Of a stretch of 6,829 nucleotides of DNA, positions 1-5,688 are shown in pieces; the first letter of the stretch is position 1, and the number at the start of each line of letters is the position of its first letter. The position numbers were made by a program, and so were the translations under genes. The stretch is from Pseudomonadota bacterium (lineage in GTDB: Bacteria; Desulfobacterota; Syntrophia; Syntrophales; JADFWA01), in contig JAUWQS010000087.1 of the NCBI GenBank assembly GCA_030610915.1, forward strand, positions 1 to 6,829, written 5' to 3'. The notes beneath the pieces are model-generated. The model searched no databases. It was not told the origin of the DNA and was given only the letters and a program-made list of their open reading frames with translations.

Positions 1-216
1 TATATCAAACGTGTGCTTGTCAGTGGCGGGTGCGCAAAGATTCCGGGATTGGTCGGCGCCCTGTCTCAAAGATTGGACATTGAAGCGGAGATAGTCAATC
101 CATTTAAAAACATATCCTATGATAAAAAAACTTTTGACTCAACGTATATAGAAGATATCGGTCCGGTGGCGGCAGTGGGGGTGGGACTGGCCCTCAGAAG
201 GATAGACGACAGATGA
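1..216 (+). CDS. pilM: Type IV pilus assembly ATPase-like protein PilM, C-terminal fragment
   Basis: The reading frame is open from base 1, so the gene begins outside the window; only the last 71 codons are present, ending at TGA 214-216. PilM is a cytoplasmic actin/FtsA-like protein that binds the N-terminal tail of PilN and forms a ring under the type IV pilus alignment complex. The visible part matches the C-terminal actin-fold lobe: a beta strand followed by the nucleotide-site loop 'VSGGCAKIPGL', a 'VNPFKNI' segment, and the closing helix 'GPVAAVGVGLALRR' typical of PilM. The GTG at 13 is only an internal valine. The stop codon overlaps the pilN start (ATGA at 213-216), which implies translational coupling. 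Identification is secure from the tail motifs and from the pilNOPQ genes that follow; the ATP-binding half cannot be assessed. Confidence 0.93.
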   Translation, partial: YIKRVLVSGGCAKIPGLVGALSQRLDIEAEIVNPFKNISYDKKTFDSTYIEDIGPVAAVGVGLALRRIDDR

Positions 217-758
217 TAAAAATAAATCTTCTTCCCTATTTTGAAGCGCAAAAAGAGAAGTTCCTCAAACGGCAGATTATCTTCATATCGGTTCCCTTTG
301 TGGTGTTTCTTCTCGTTATAGTTATCTTGCATGTACAGATGGTCAGTAGCATAGGCAAACTTGAAAAAGGGGTTCAGGGCGCTGAGGAGCAATTGAAAAT
401 TCTGACAAAGATCACGGGAGATATTGAGAATGTCAAAAAAGACAAAGAAATATATAAAAAGAAACTGGCGATTATAAAAGACCTGGAAAGCAATAGACTG
501 GAGACAGTTCTTTTTTTAGATGATTTGACTATGCGGGTGCCTGAGGGACATGTCTGGCTTACAACTCTTTCCGAGGCTGAGACTACTCTGAGTCTGAAGG
601 GTATCGCCAGGAATAATTCAGCAATTTCCGATTTCATGAGAAATCTTGAAGGGTCTCGATTTATAAGATCTGTAGATCTCATTTCATCGAAACAGACCAT
701 CATTTCCGGCATTAAATTAAAAGAATTCACATTATCGTGCAATACGGAGAAGGGGTAG
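213..758 (+). CDS. pilN: Type IV pilus inner-membrane assembly protein PilN
   Basis: 181 residues, close to the usual PilN length. The N terminus carries the conserved 'INLLP' motif (residues 4-8), the cytoplasmic tail that docks into PilM. A single transmembrane helix follows (about 21-40, 'QIIFISVPFVVFLLVIVILH'), then a lysine/glutamate-rich periplasmic coiled coil (about 47-95) and a small C-terminal ferredoxin-like domain containing 'VPEGHVWLTTL', 'LKGIARNN' and 'SRFIRSVDLIS', all typical of the family. PilN pairs with PilO in the inner membrane to couple the cytoplasmic motor to PilP/PilQ. The ATG at 213 overlaps the pilM stop by 4 nt; a weak AGAAGG lies about a dozen bases upstream, so translation is probably coupled to pilM. 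It sits three bases before pilO. Confidence is high. Confidence 0.95.
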   Translation: MIKINLLPYFEAQKEKFLKRQIIFISVPFVVFLLVIVILHVQMVSSIGKLEKGVQGAEEQLKILTKITGDIENVKKDKEIYKKKLAIIKDLESNRLETVLFLDDLTMRVPEGHVWLTTLSEAETTLSLKGIARNNSAISDFMRNLEGSRFIRSVDLISSKQTIISGIKLKEFTLSCNTEKG

Positions 759-761
759 AAA

Positions 762-1367
762 GTGGCAATCACGCTGGATGATATAAAAAATATGTCCACG
801 ATGCGCAAGGTCACACTTGTTTGTATTGTCCTTCTTCTCTTTGCGTACTTATATTATTCCTATTTTTATCAAGCCGCGTTTGAAAAGAAAGGGAAGCTTG
901 GGGTAAAATTTTCAAGCCTTCAGCAGGAGATAGCCGAAAAGCAGATTGTTGCGAAACAGATAGAGAAATATAAAAAGGAACGGGATGCCCTGAAGGAAGA
1001 CCTGCGAGTGGCCCTGACCAGACTTCCCGAGCAGAAAGAAATACCAGGCCTCCTGGATTCCGTCTCTGAGGCGGGGAGGAGATTAGATCTTGAATTTTTG
1101 CTTTTTGAACCGATGGGGCCTGTTCCAAAGGAATTTTACGCTGAGGTTCCCGTCAAGGTCGAGGCGATCGGTGGCTATCACAATATCCTCTTCTTTTTTG
1201 AAAAGGTCGCGAAGCTTCCCCGGATCGTGAATATTACAGATATTTCTATTAAAAGGGGAAATGTAAAGGATAAGATTGATTCTTTGACCACTTCCTGTCT
1301 TGTCAAGACCTATATGTTTTTGGAAAAAGAGGGCGAAAAGAAAGCGGCTGTTCCCGGCTCCAAATAG
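762..1367 (+). CDS. pilO: Type IV pilus inner-membrane assembly protein PilO
   Basis: 201 residues starting at GTG 762. I chose this start because it lies 3 nt after the pilN stop with a purine-rich GGAGAAGGGG (747-756) just upstream; the next in-frame ATG (792) would remove ten residues before the membrane helix and has no better site. Layout: short cytoplasmic tail, one transmembrane helix (about 17-36), a periplasmic coiled coil (about 45-85), then the ferredoxin-like domain with 'LPEQKEIPGLLDSVSEAG' (88-105), 'FYAEVPVKVEAIGGYHNI' (125-142) and 'VAKLPRIVNITDI', all hallmarks of PilO. Family role: heterodimerises with PilN and contacts PilP, linking the inner-membrane platform to the secretin. 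The C-terminal tail is lysine-rich and probably disordered. Confidence is high. Confidence 0.95.
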   Translation: MAITLDDIKNMSTMRKVTLVCIVLLLFAYLYYSYFYQAAFEKKGKLGVKFSSLQQEIAEKQIVAKQIEKYKKERDALKEDLRVALTRLPEQKEIPGLLDSVSEAGRRLDLEFLLFEPMGPVPKEFYAEVPVKVEAIGGYHNILFFFEKVAKLPRIVNITDISIKRGNVKDKIDSLTTSCLVKTYMFLEKEGEKKAAVPGSK

Positions 1368-1384
1368 AAATTGGGAATTTTTAT

Positions 1385-1864
1385 ATGAAGGCAATAGATA
1401 CTCTTTTAAAATTTACAATTGTGGTTGTTCTGAGTCTGTCTGTAAGCCTGTGGGTCTATGTGGGATATTGTGATGACGGAGAAGAGTGTCGCTCCACATC
1501 TTACAGTTACAATCCCACAGGGAAACCTGATCCATTCAAACCTTTCATTGAGATAACCACCACGGGGGGGGTAGAAGGGAGGTTAACTCCCCTGACTCCT
1601 TTGCAAAGATACGGTATAGAAGAGTTCAGTCTGGTGGGGATTGCCTGGAGTAACAGAAAGAGAATCGCCATGGTGGAAAATTCAGCGGGGGAAACTTATT
1701 TCCTTTATAAGGGCACACGAATCGGCATTAACAAAGGGAGGGTGGTGAAGATACTCTCAGATCAGGTGATTGTTGAGGAGAGTCTTAAAAGCCCGTCGGG
1801 AAAGATAGATAAACAACGCGTAGTCCTGCAGCTTCGCACAGAGGAAAACGGGGGAAAACCATGA
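1385..1864 (+). CDS. pilP: Type IV pilus periplasmic connector protein PilP
   Basis: 159 residues. The ATG at 1385 follows a TTGGGAATTTTTAT leader with a modest GGGA site. An N-terminal hydrophobic stretch (about 9-28) is either a signal peptide or an anchor. Many PilPs are lipoproteins, but the cysteine at 29 is preceded by V-G-Y, not a canonical lipobox, so lipidation is doubtful here. Next comes the flexible linker with the PilP signature 'GKPDPFKPFI' (46-55), which in the family lies along PilN/PilO, and the beta-sandwich domain beginning 'LTPLQRYGIEEFSLVGIAW' (70-88), with 'KGTRIGINKGRVVKILSDQVIVEE' motifs that dock to the N0 domain of PilQ. The stop overlaps the pilQ start (ATGA, 1861-1864). 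A G7 run near 1565 lies inside an intact frame. Confidence is high. Confidence 0.94.
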   Translation: MKAIDTLLKFTIVVVLSLSVSLWVYVGYCDDGEECRSTSYSYNPTGKPDPFKPFIEITTTGGVEGRLTPLTPLQRYGIEEFSLVGIAWSNRKRIAMVENSAGETYFLYKGTRIGINKGRVVKILSDQVIVEESLKSPSGKIDKQRVVLQLRTEENGGKP

Positions 1865-3609
1865 TAAAAAAGAAGTTCTTAATATCCTTTTCTTTTTTGG
1901 TCTGCCTTGTGTTTTTATTCGGGTGTGTCACCACTAAAAGTGGCCGGTTTCAGCCAGAGGCCGGTGCCGGGGGTGAAAATGAGAATACCGGCAGCATGGG
2001 AAGAGCGGGCATTCAAACCGCGAATGAGGGGTGTCTTGAAGAAATAATCTTCGACAGAGTGAAGGGTGATGAGAGACTTACCCTTTGCGTTTCAAAACTT
2101 TCCGGTTTCAACGTGGAGAGGATCTCTGAAGAGACCATAATGATTAAACTGGTAAACATGGTCGTCACGGCGGAGCTGATGAGAAAGTTCAGTGAAGATT
2201 CATCACGAGTCATAGATCATGCCCTGCCGCTTCAGAAGACGATAGAGGGTGAAAGGTGGGTTTACTTTAAGATTGCATTGAAAAAGATGGTCCCTTACAG
2301 CGTAAAGGAGGAGGAGAAAAGGATCGTTATTGCCTTTGACGCTTCCGCTATTTCTCGCAGTTTTCCCACGGTAGTGAAGGAGGCTTCTGCCGTTAAAAAG
2401 GATGACATAAAAGGGGAAACGGCGGCGCCCGCAAAATTCTCCTACCTGACGAGGAAGCCGCTGCAGAAGGAAAAAGAGGAGAAGACAGGAGCATCAAAAG
2501 AATATACCGGTGAGAAAATCACCCTCGATTTTCAAGACGCCGATATAAAAGATGTGCTTAGATTGATATCTGAAGTGAGTAATTTCAACATTGTCACGGC
2601 TCCGGACGTCAAGGGAAATGTAAGCATGAATATGAAAAAAGTCCCCTGGGATCATGCCCTCGATACTATTTTGGAGGCAAACAGTCTTAGCAAGAAGGTA
2701 TCCGGGAATGTTATCACCATCTTCACGCTGGCGGCAGTGAATAAAATGGATAAGGATCGCAAGAAAGCGGAGGAGACCCAGCGGGAGAAAGATGCGGCTG
2801 AAGGGAAGCTGCGTCAGATCTCTATCGAGGCAAAGATTGTTGAGGCGGTAACCTCGTTTTCGAGGAAGCTGGGGGTTCAGTGGGGGGGCGGTTATAAAGG
2901 CCATTGGAATAATGCTGACTTCGGCATCCTGGGTGGGACCAATCCATCGGGCGGCGTTACATCGCTTCCAAGCGGTATAGGATTGACAGGTGACAGGCTG
3001 GCGGTTAATTTCCCGATTGCCATTGATGCTCCCTCCATCGGGATCGCCATAGGAGGATCACAGGCCATTTTGGACGCGCAGTTGAGGGCGCTCGAGGATA
3101 CGGGGGAAGGGAAGATAATATCTTCTCCCAAGGTGACCACCCTTGATGGTGTGGAAGCAATGATAGAGCAGGGAGAAGAAGTTCCTTATAAAAAATTGGA
3201 TGAATCTGGAAATACAACGATAGAATGGAAAAAAGCAGTTTTGCAATTAAATGTGACGCCTGTTATTACTCCTAATGGGGAAATTTCTTTGAAGATCAAA
3301 TCCTTGAATGACTACGCAGACTGGGCAAGAGCTGAAAAAACTCAGGGAGATCCACCCATAATCAAGAATACTGTGGAGTCAACCGTGGTGGCTAAAGATG
3401 GAGATACAATTGTGGTTGGGGGAATTTATAAGTCGAGTGAAACAGAAGGCACAAGCGGTGTTCCCTGGCTTTCCAAGATACCGATTTTGGGATGGCTGTT
3501 CAAGACTGAGTATAAAACAAGAGAGAAAAGGGAAATCTTAATCTTCATCACCCCGAGGATCATCGGTGAGACACTAAAAGGAGAGTATGCTAAGGAAAAT
3601 TTCCAGTGA
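1861..3609 (+). CDS. pilQ: Type IV pilus outer-membrane secretin PilQ (short form lacking N1 domain)
   Basis: 582 residues. It forms the multimeric outer-membrane channel through which the pilus passes. The signal peptide ends in L-F-G-C (Cys22), a lipobox-like site, so a lipoprotein secretin is likely. Regions in order: low-complexity linker (about 28-55); one AMIN-type peptidoglycan-binding region (about 58-160); charged linker; N0/STN domain (about 217-290, 'ITLDFQDADIKDVLRLISEVS', then 'VPWDHALDTIL'); a lysine/glutamate helix (about 293-316); and the secretin core (about 317-575) with 'IEAKIVEAVTSFSRKLGVQWGG', 'IISSPKVTTLDG' (419-430) and the membrane-insertion signature 'VPWLSKIPILGWLF' (534-547). 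The N1/NolW domain normally found between N0 and core is not visible: only about 27 residues separate them. The ATG is preceded by GGGGG with good spacing and overlaps the pilP stop. It is the last gene of the operon. Confidence 0.95.
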   Translation: MIKKKFLISFSFLVCLVFLFGCVTTKSGRFQPEAGAGGENENTGSMGRAGIQTANEGCLEEIIFDRVKGDERLTLCVSKLSGFNVERISEETIMIKLVNMVVTAELMRKFSEDSSRVIDHALPLQKTIEGERWVYFKIALKKMVPYSVKEEEKRIVIAFDASAISRSFPTVVKEASAVKKDDIKGETAAPAKFSYLTRKPLQKEKEEKTGASKEYTGEKITLDFQDADIKDVLRLISEVSNFNIVTAPDVKGNVSMNMKKVPWDHALDTILEANSLSKKVSGNVITIFTLAAVNKMDKDRKKAEETQREKDAAEGKLRQISIEAKIVEAVTSFSRKLGVQWGGGYKGHWNNADFGILGGTNPSGGVTSLPSGIGLTGDRLAVNFPIAIDAPSIGIAIGGSQAILDAQLRALEDTGEGKIISSPKVTTLDGVEAMIEQGEEVPYKKLDESGNTTIEWKKAVLQLNVTPVITPNGEISLKIKSLNDYADWARAEKTQGDPPIIKNTVESTVVAKDGDTIVVGGIYKSSETEGTSGVPWLSKIPILGWLFKTEYKTREKREILIFITPRIIGETLKGEYAKENFQ

Positions 3610-3641
3610 AGACCTGTACCTCCGCCATCAAAAAATGAGAT

Positions 3642-3658
3642 TAAAAGAGCTTCTTTTA
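3642..3658 (+). terminator. Weak AT-rich hairpin after pilQ
   Basis: A perfect 7-bp stem, TAAAAGA / TCTTTTA with a 3-nt GCT loop, lies 33 nt after the pilQ stop. It is the only compact inverted repeat immediately downstream of the pil operon. The stem is AT-rich and has no long T tract after it, so it is a poor classical intrinsic terminator. Treat it as a possible 3' end structure only. Confidence 0.2.
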
Positions 3659-3686
3659 TAGAATTCTGTGGTTGGCACTATCCGTC

Positions 3687-3857
3687 CTACTCAGAGAGAA
3701 GACCATCACATTTTTTTGCGATGCTGAGTTGTGTTTCCTCTTGATCTAACCTTTCATCCCAGATAATAGATTCAGTCCGGTTTTCATCGATACCGCCTCT
3801 ATGGTAACGTGCAGTTAGTAACCGATCGGAACTGGAATCACTATTTTTGACAGGCAA
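3687..3857 (-). other. Open frame antisense in pilQ-queF spacer, possible small gene or gene remnant
   Basis: Reading the spacer on the minus strand, one frame stays open from about 3914 down to a TAG at 3687-3689. The only usable start is TTG at 3857, giving 56 codons with no Shine-Dalgarno. The translation looks protein-like in composition: charged, with segments such as 'RLLTARYHRGGIDENR' and 'IIWDERLDQEETQLSIAKKC'. I do not recognise a family. It could be the tail of a decayed gene whose start was lost, or chance openness. The frame continues antisense across the queF start, so both cannot easily be full-length genes. Existence of a product is not claimed. Confidence 0.15.
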
Positions 3858-3875
3858 CTTTGCTACACGTTTGAT
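3847..3875 (+). promoter_or_regulatory. Candidate sigma70-type promoter for queF
   Basis: A perfect TTGACA (-35) at 3847-3852 is followed, after exactly 17 nt, by TTTGAT (3870-3875), which matches four of six positions of TATAAT. The predicted transcription start, about 3882, falls on the queF ATG (3881), which would make the mRNA leaderless. That agrees with the lack of any Shine-Dalgarno before this ATG. Alternatively the match is chance, or the true start codon is elsewhere. An 8-bp palindrome CCGATCGG (3822-3829) sits inside a CAGTT/AACTG inverted repeat (3812-3834) just upstream and could be an operator; this is speculative. Confidence 0.3.
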
Positions 3876-3880
3876 ACCAA

Positions 3881-4225
3881 ATGGAAACGATAGAAAACAA
3901 ATATAAAGAGCGTGACTACGAGGTTAATATAAGATTCCCTGAATTTACCTGTCTCTGCCCTGGGACTCTTCTACCCGATTTTGCTGAAATCACAATTAAT
4001 TACATACCTGATAAGCTGTTAGTTGAATTAAAATCACTGAAGCTCTATTTGAACTCTTTTCGCAACCAGGAAATATTTCATGAAGAGGTAGTAAATAAGA
4101 TACTTAGCGATTTTGTAGAAAAGATTCGCCCTAAGGGAGTTGAAGTTTCGGGAAATTTCAATGTCAGAGGAGGGATACATACAACGGTAAATGCATCATA
4201 TCCACCTCCATCAACTGACCTTTAG
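3881..4225 (+). CDS. queF: NADPH-dependent 7-cyano-7-deazaguanine (preQ0) reductase QueF
   Basis: 114 residues, a short single-domain (unimodal) QueF of the tunnelling fold. The enzyme reduces the nitrile preQ0 to preQ1 with two NADPH in the cytoplasm, on the way to queuosine in tRNA. Relative to the Bacillus subtilis enzyme all key residues align at a constant offset of 29: nucleophile Cys26 (Cys55), acid Asp33 (Asp62), His67 and substrate-binding Glu68 (His96/Glu97). The QueF motif 'ELKSLKLYL' (49-57) and 'FRNQEIFHEEVVN' are intact, as is 'RGGIHTTV' near the end. Odd points: 'CPGTLLPD' replaces the usual 'CPKTGQPD'; the ATG has no Shine-Dalgarno; an in-frame TGA lies just upstream, so longer starts are excluded. 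By hand count over 3901-4140 it is about 36% GC, far below kdsD, suggesting separate acquisition. No other queuosine gene is nearby. Confidence 0.93.
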   Translation: METIENKYKERDYEVNIRFPEFTCLCPGTLLPDFAEITINYIPDKLLVELKSLKLYLNSFRNQEIFHEEVVNKILSDFVEKIRPKGVEVSGNFNVRGGIHTTVNASYPPPSTDL

Positions 4226-4240
4226 GCTTTTATACCAGGA

Positions 4241-4404
4241 TTGCATTCATTTTTACTTTAATGGACAGGTGGGAACGACCCTGTCTGCGCCGCCAGGCAG
4301 GTGCCACCCCCATCGTAATAGGTCGGTGTCCTACCCCCCCCTCTCGCGTAGCAGGTCGGGCGTCTCGCCAGACAGAATCACCTTTTGAATGCGACTTCGC
4401 ATTA
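4241..4404 (+). repeat. Degenerate GC-rich interspersed repeat, copy A
   Basis: The spacer between queF and kdsD is filled by a segment that matches, in inverted orientation, the stretch 6625-6727. Shared blocks in order: TTGCATTCATTT (4241-4252); a GACAGG...CCTGTCT hairpin; a 25-nt block at 4349-4373 identical at 23 positions to the complement of 6656-6680, with a 17-nt exact core (AGGTCGGGCGTCTCGCC); then a tail to 4404 with about three quarters identity. This copy holds about 60 extra nt, with further hairpin-like units (AGGCAGGT, TAGGTCGG). A perfect stem AATGCG/CGCATT (4388-4403) closes it. It contains no gene; a frame of about 65 codons across it is an artefact. It may act as a terminator for queF. 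Confidence 0.75.
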
Positions 4405-4435
4405 CTCTACATGAATTTGAACGCTTAAGGAAAAA

Positions 4436-5428
4436 ATGGCGAAAGACCAGTCAATAAAGCAGGCAAGGGAAGTTCTTAAAATAGAGGCGGAAAGCATCTT
4501 AAATCTCATGGATAAGATAGATGAGAACTTCTCTGGGGCCATTGGGCTTATTTACCGGAGCAAAGGGAGAGTGATAGTAACGGGAATAGGTAAATCCGGG
4601 CTCATCGGGAAGAAAATCGTGGCCACCCTGACCAGCACCGGCACACCTGCCCTCTTTCTCCATCCGGTGGAGGGGATGCATGGAGATCTTGGCATTGTCA
4701 CCAAGAATGATGTAGTATTGGCGATCTCCAACAGCGGTGAGACGGTTGAATTAAATACGCTCATTTCCAGCGCCAGGGATATCGGTGTATCCCTGATTGC
4801 CTTTACCGGTAATCCTTCTTCGTCCCTTGCTGGTCTGAGTGATGTGGTTATAGACGTAGGTGTTGAAAGAGAGGCATGCCCTTTTGGTCTTGCCCCGACA
4901 TCAAGCACCACAGCAGCATTGGCAATGGGTGATGCCCTGGCGGCGGTCCTTATCAAGAAGAGGAGATTCAGCGAGCGGGATTTTCAGAAATTCCATCCGG
5001 GAGGAACGTTGGGGCAGAGGCTGCTGGCCAAGGTCAGGGATGTAATGATTTGTGGGAAACAGGTACCCATGGTTTATTCCGGCGTTCCCGCATTGCGGGC
5101 GGTAGATGAGATCGATGAAAAAAATCTTGGGTTTGTTTTTGTGACGGACAGGGAAAACCGGCTCCTGGGTATCCTGACAGATGGCGATGTGAGGCGCTGT
5201 GTGGGGAAGGGAGTAATCTTCGAGGAGAAAAGCGTGGATGATCTGATGACAAAATCACCACAAACCATAGATGAGAACGCCTCAATTGCCCAGACTATAG
5301 AAGCCATGGAAAAAGATGAGATTACCGCTCTTGCGGTCGTAAATAAGAAGAACCAACTCAGAGGATATATCCATCTTCATGACATTCTGGGAAGGGGAGG
5401 AACACTGAAGATTTCAGCGCCTCACTGA
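4436..5428 (+). CDS. kdsD: D-arabinose 5-phosphate isomerase, KpsF/GutQ family
   Basis: 330 residues, the normal length. It interconverts ribulose 5-phosphate and arabinose 5-phosphate, the first committed step to Kdo for lipopolysaccharide. The SIS (sugar isomerase) domain spans about 35-175: 'GIGKSGLIGKK' (50-60), 'HPVEGMHGDLG' (76-86), 'SNSGETVE' (98-105), 'EACPFGLAPTSSTTA' (146-160) and 'FHPGGTLGQRLL' (186-197). The four residues implicated in Escherichia coli KdsD (Lys59, Glu111, Glu152, His193) are all present at a constant offset of 6: Lys53, Glu105, Glu146, His187. Two CBS modules follow (about 203-260 and 268-325), with 'GILTDGDVRR' and 'GYIHLHDILG'. The ATG is preceded by AAGGA at good spacing. 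It stands alone, not beside kdsC/lpt genes as often seen, so it may be monocistronic. A kps-type capsule role cannot be excluded. Confidence 0.95.
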   Translation: MAKDQSIKQAREVLKIEAESILNLMDKIDENFSGAIGLIYRSKGRVIVTGIGKSGLIGKKIVATLTSTGTPALFLHPVEGMHGDLGIVTKNDVVLAISNSGETVELNTLISSARDIGVSLIAFTGNPSSSLAGLSDVVIDVGVEREACPFGLAPTSSTTAALAMGDALAAVLIKKRRFSERDFQKFHPGGTLGQRLLAKVRDVMICGKQVPMVYSGVPALRAVDEIDEKNLGFVFVTDRENRLLGILTDGDVRRCVGKGVIFEEKSVDDLMTKSPQTIDENASIAQTIEAMEKDEITALAVVNKKNQLRGYIHLHDILGRGGTLKISAPH

Positions 5429-5456
5429 ATTCAGGCTATAGGCTGTAGGATAGAAA

Positions 5457-5592
5457 ATGAACATCGAACAATGAGAAATGAAAATACTAAAATGCAAATA
5501 CTAAAATGAGAAATGCAGGGTGTTTTTTCATTCTGCGTCTTTCATTTTGGTATTTAATATTTGCATTAATAAGTTCGATGTCGGGCGTTCAT
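5457..5592. repeat. Long imperfect inverted repeat between convergent genes (possible bidirectional terminator)
   Basis: The outer arms are ATGAAC (5457-5462) with GTTCAT (5587-5592), and CATCGAAC (5462-5469) with GTTCGATG (5573-5580). Further inside, AATG/AAATA/CTAAAATG-type words on the left have imperfect complements on the right (CATTTTGGTATTTAATATTTGCATTAAT), so the RNA could fold into a long AT-rich hairpin. The left arm is itself repetitive: ATGAGAAATG at 5471-5480 and 5506-5515 flanks two copies of AAATACTAAAATG (5482-5494, 5496-5508). The apex contains a T6 run. It lies between the kdsD stop and the end of the minus-strand acyltransferase, so it could end both transcripts. The remaining bases to 5688 show no gene or clear signal. 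Confidence 0.6.
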
Positions 5593-5688
5593 CTTTTAAC
5601 CTGTAACCTGGTTTTTCGCCATGCGTTGCCAAGAGCCATGATATGTAACATGTTGAGATTATTGACTCGCACTGTTTTGTAGGGACTA

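Noticed and set aside
374..814. 146-codon minus-strand frame over pilN
   Set aside because: It is antisense to a clearly recognised PilN, has cysteine/serine-rich non-protein-like composition and no independent start signal.
2494..2904. 136-codon minus-strand frame over pilQ
   Set aside because: It lies entirely antisense to the N0 and linker region of PilQ, whose frame is well supported; no recognisable motif.
3610..3880. preQ1 riboswitch upstream of queF
   Set aside because: I looked for the short pseudoknot-type aptamer pattern and saw none close to the start; the spacer instead has only a weak hairpin and a palindrome.
4191..4388. Open frame of 65 codons (+) overlapping the end of queF
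   Set aside because: It runs through the hairpin-rich repeat, has proline/arginine/serine-rich low-complexity translation and no ribosome site; it is a by-product of the GC-rich repeat.
4385..4413. Promoter-like TTGAAT-17 nt-TACATG before kdsD
   Set aside because: The -35 matches only four and the -10 about three consensus positions, and it overlaps a repeat hairpin, so it is not supportable.
4411..4428. Five-codon leader ORF (ATGAATTTGAACGCTTAA) just before kdsD
   Set aside because: It has no ribosome site of its own and no attenuator structure or regulatory codon run; likely chance.
4552..4956. 134-codon minus-strand frame over kdsD
   Set aside because: Antisense to the SIS domain with all catalytic residues in the + frame; a shadow of the GC-rich codon pattern.
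5471..5515. Possible CRISPR-like or tandem array (ATGAGAAATG and AAATACTAAAATG copies)
   Set aside because: Only two copies of each short word, no regular spacers, and better explained as the arm of the long inverted repeat.
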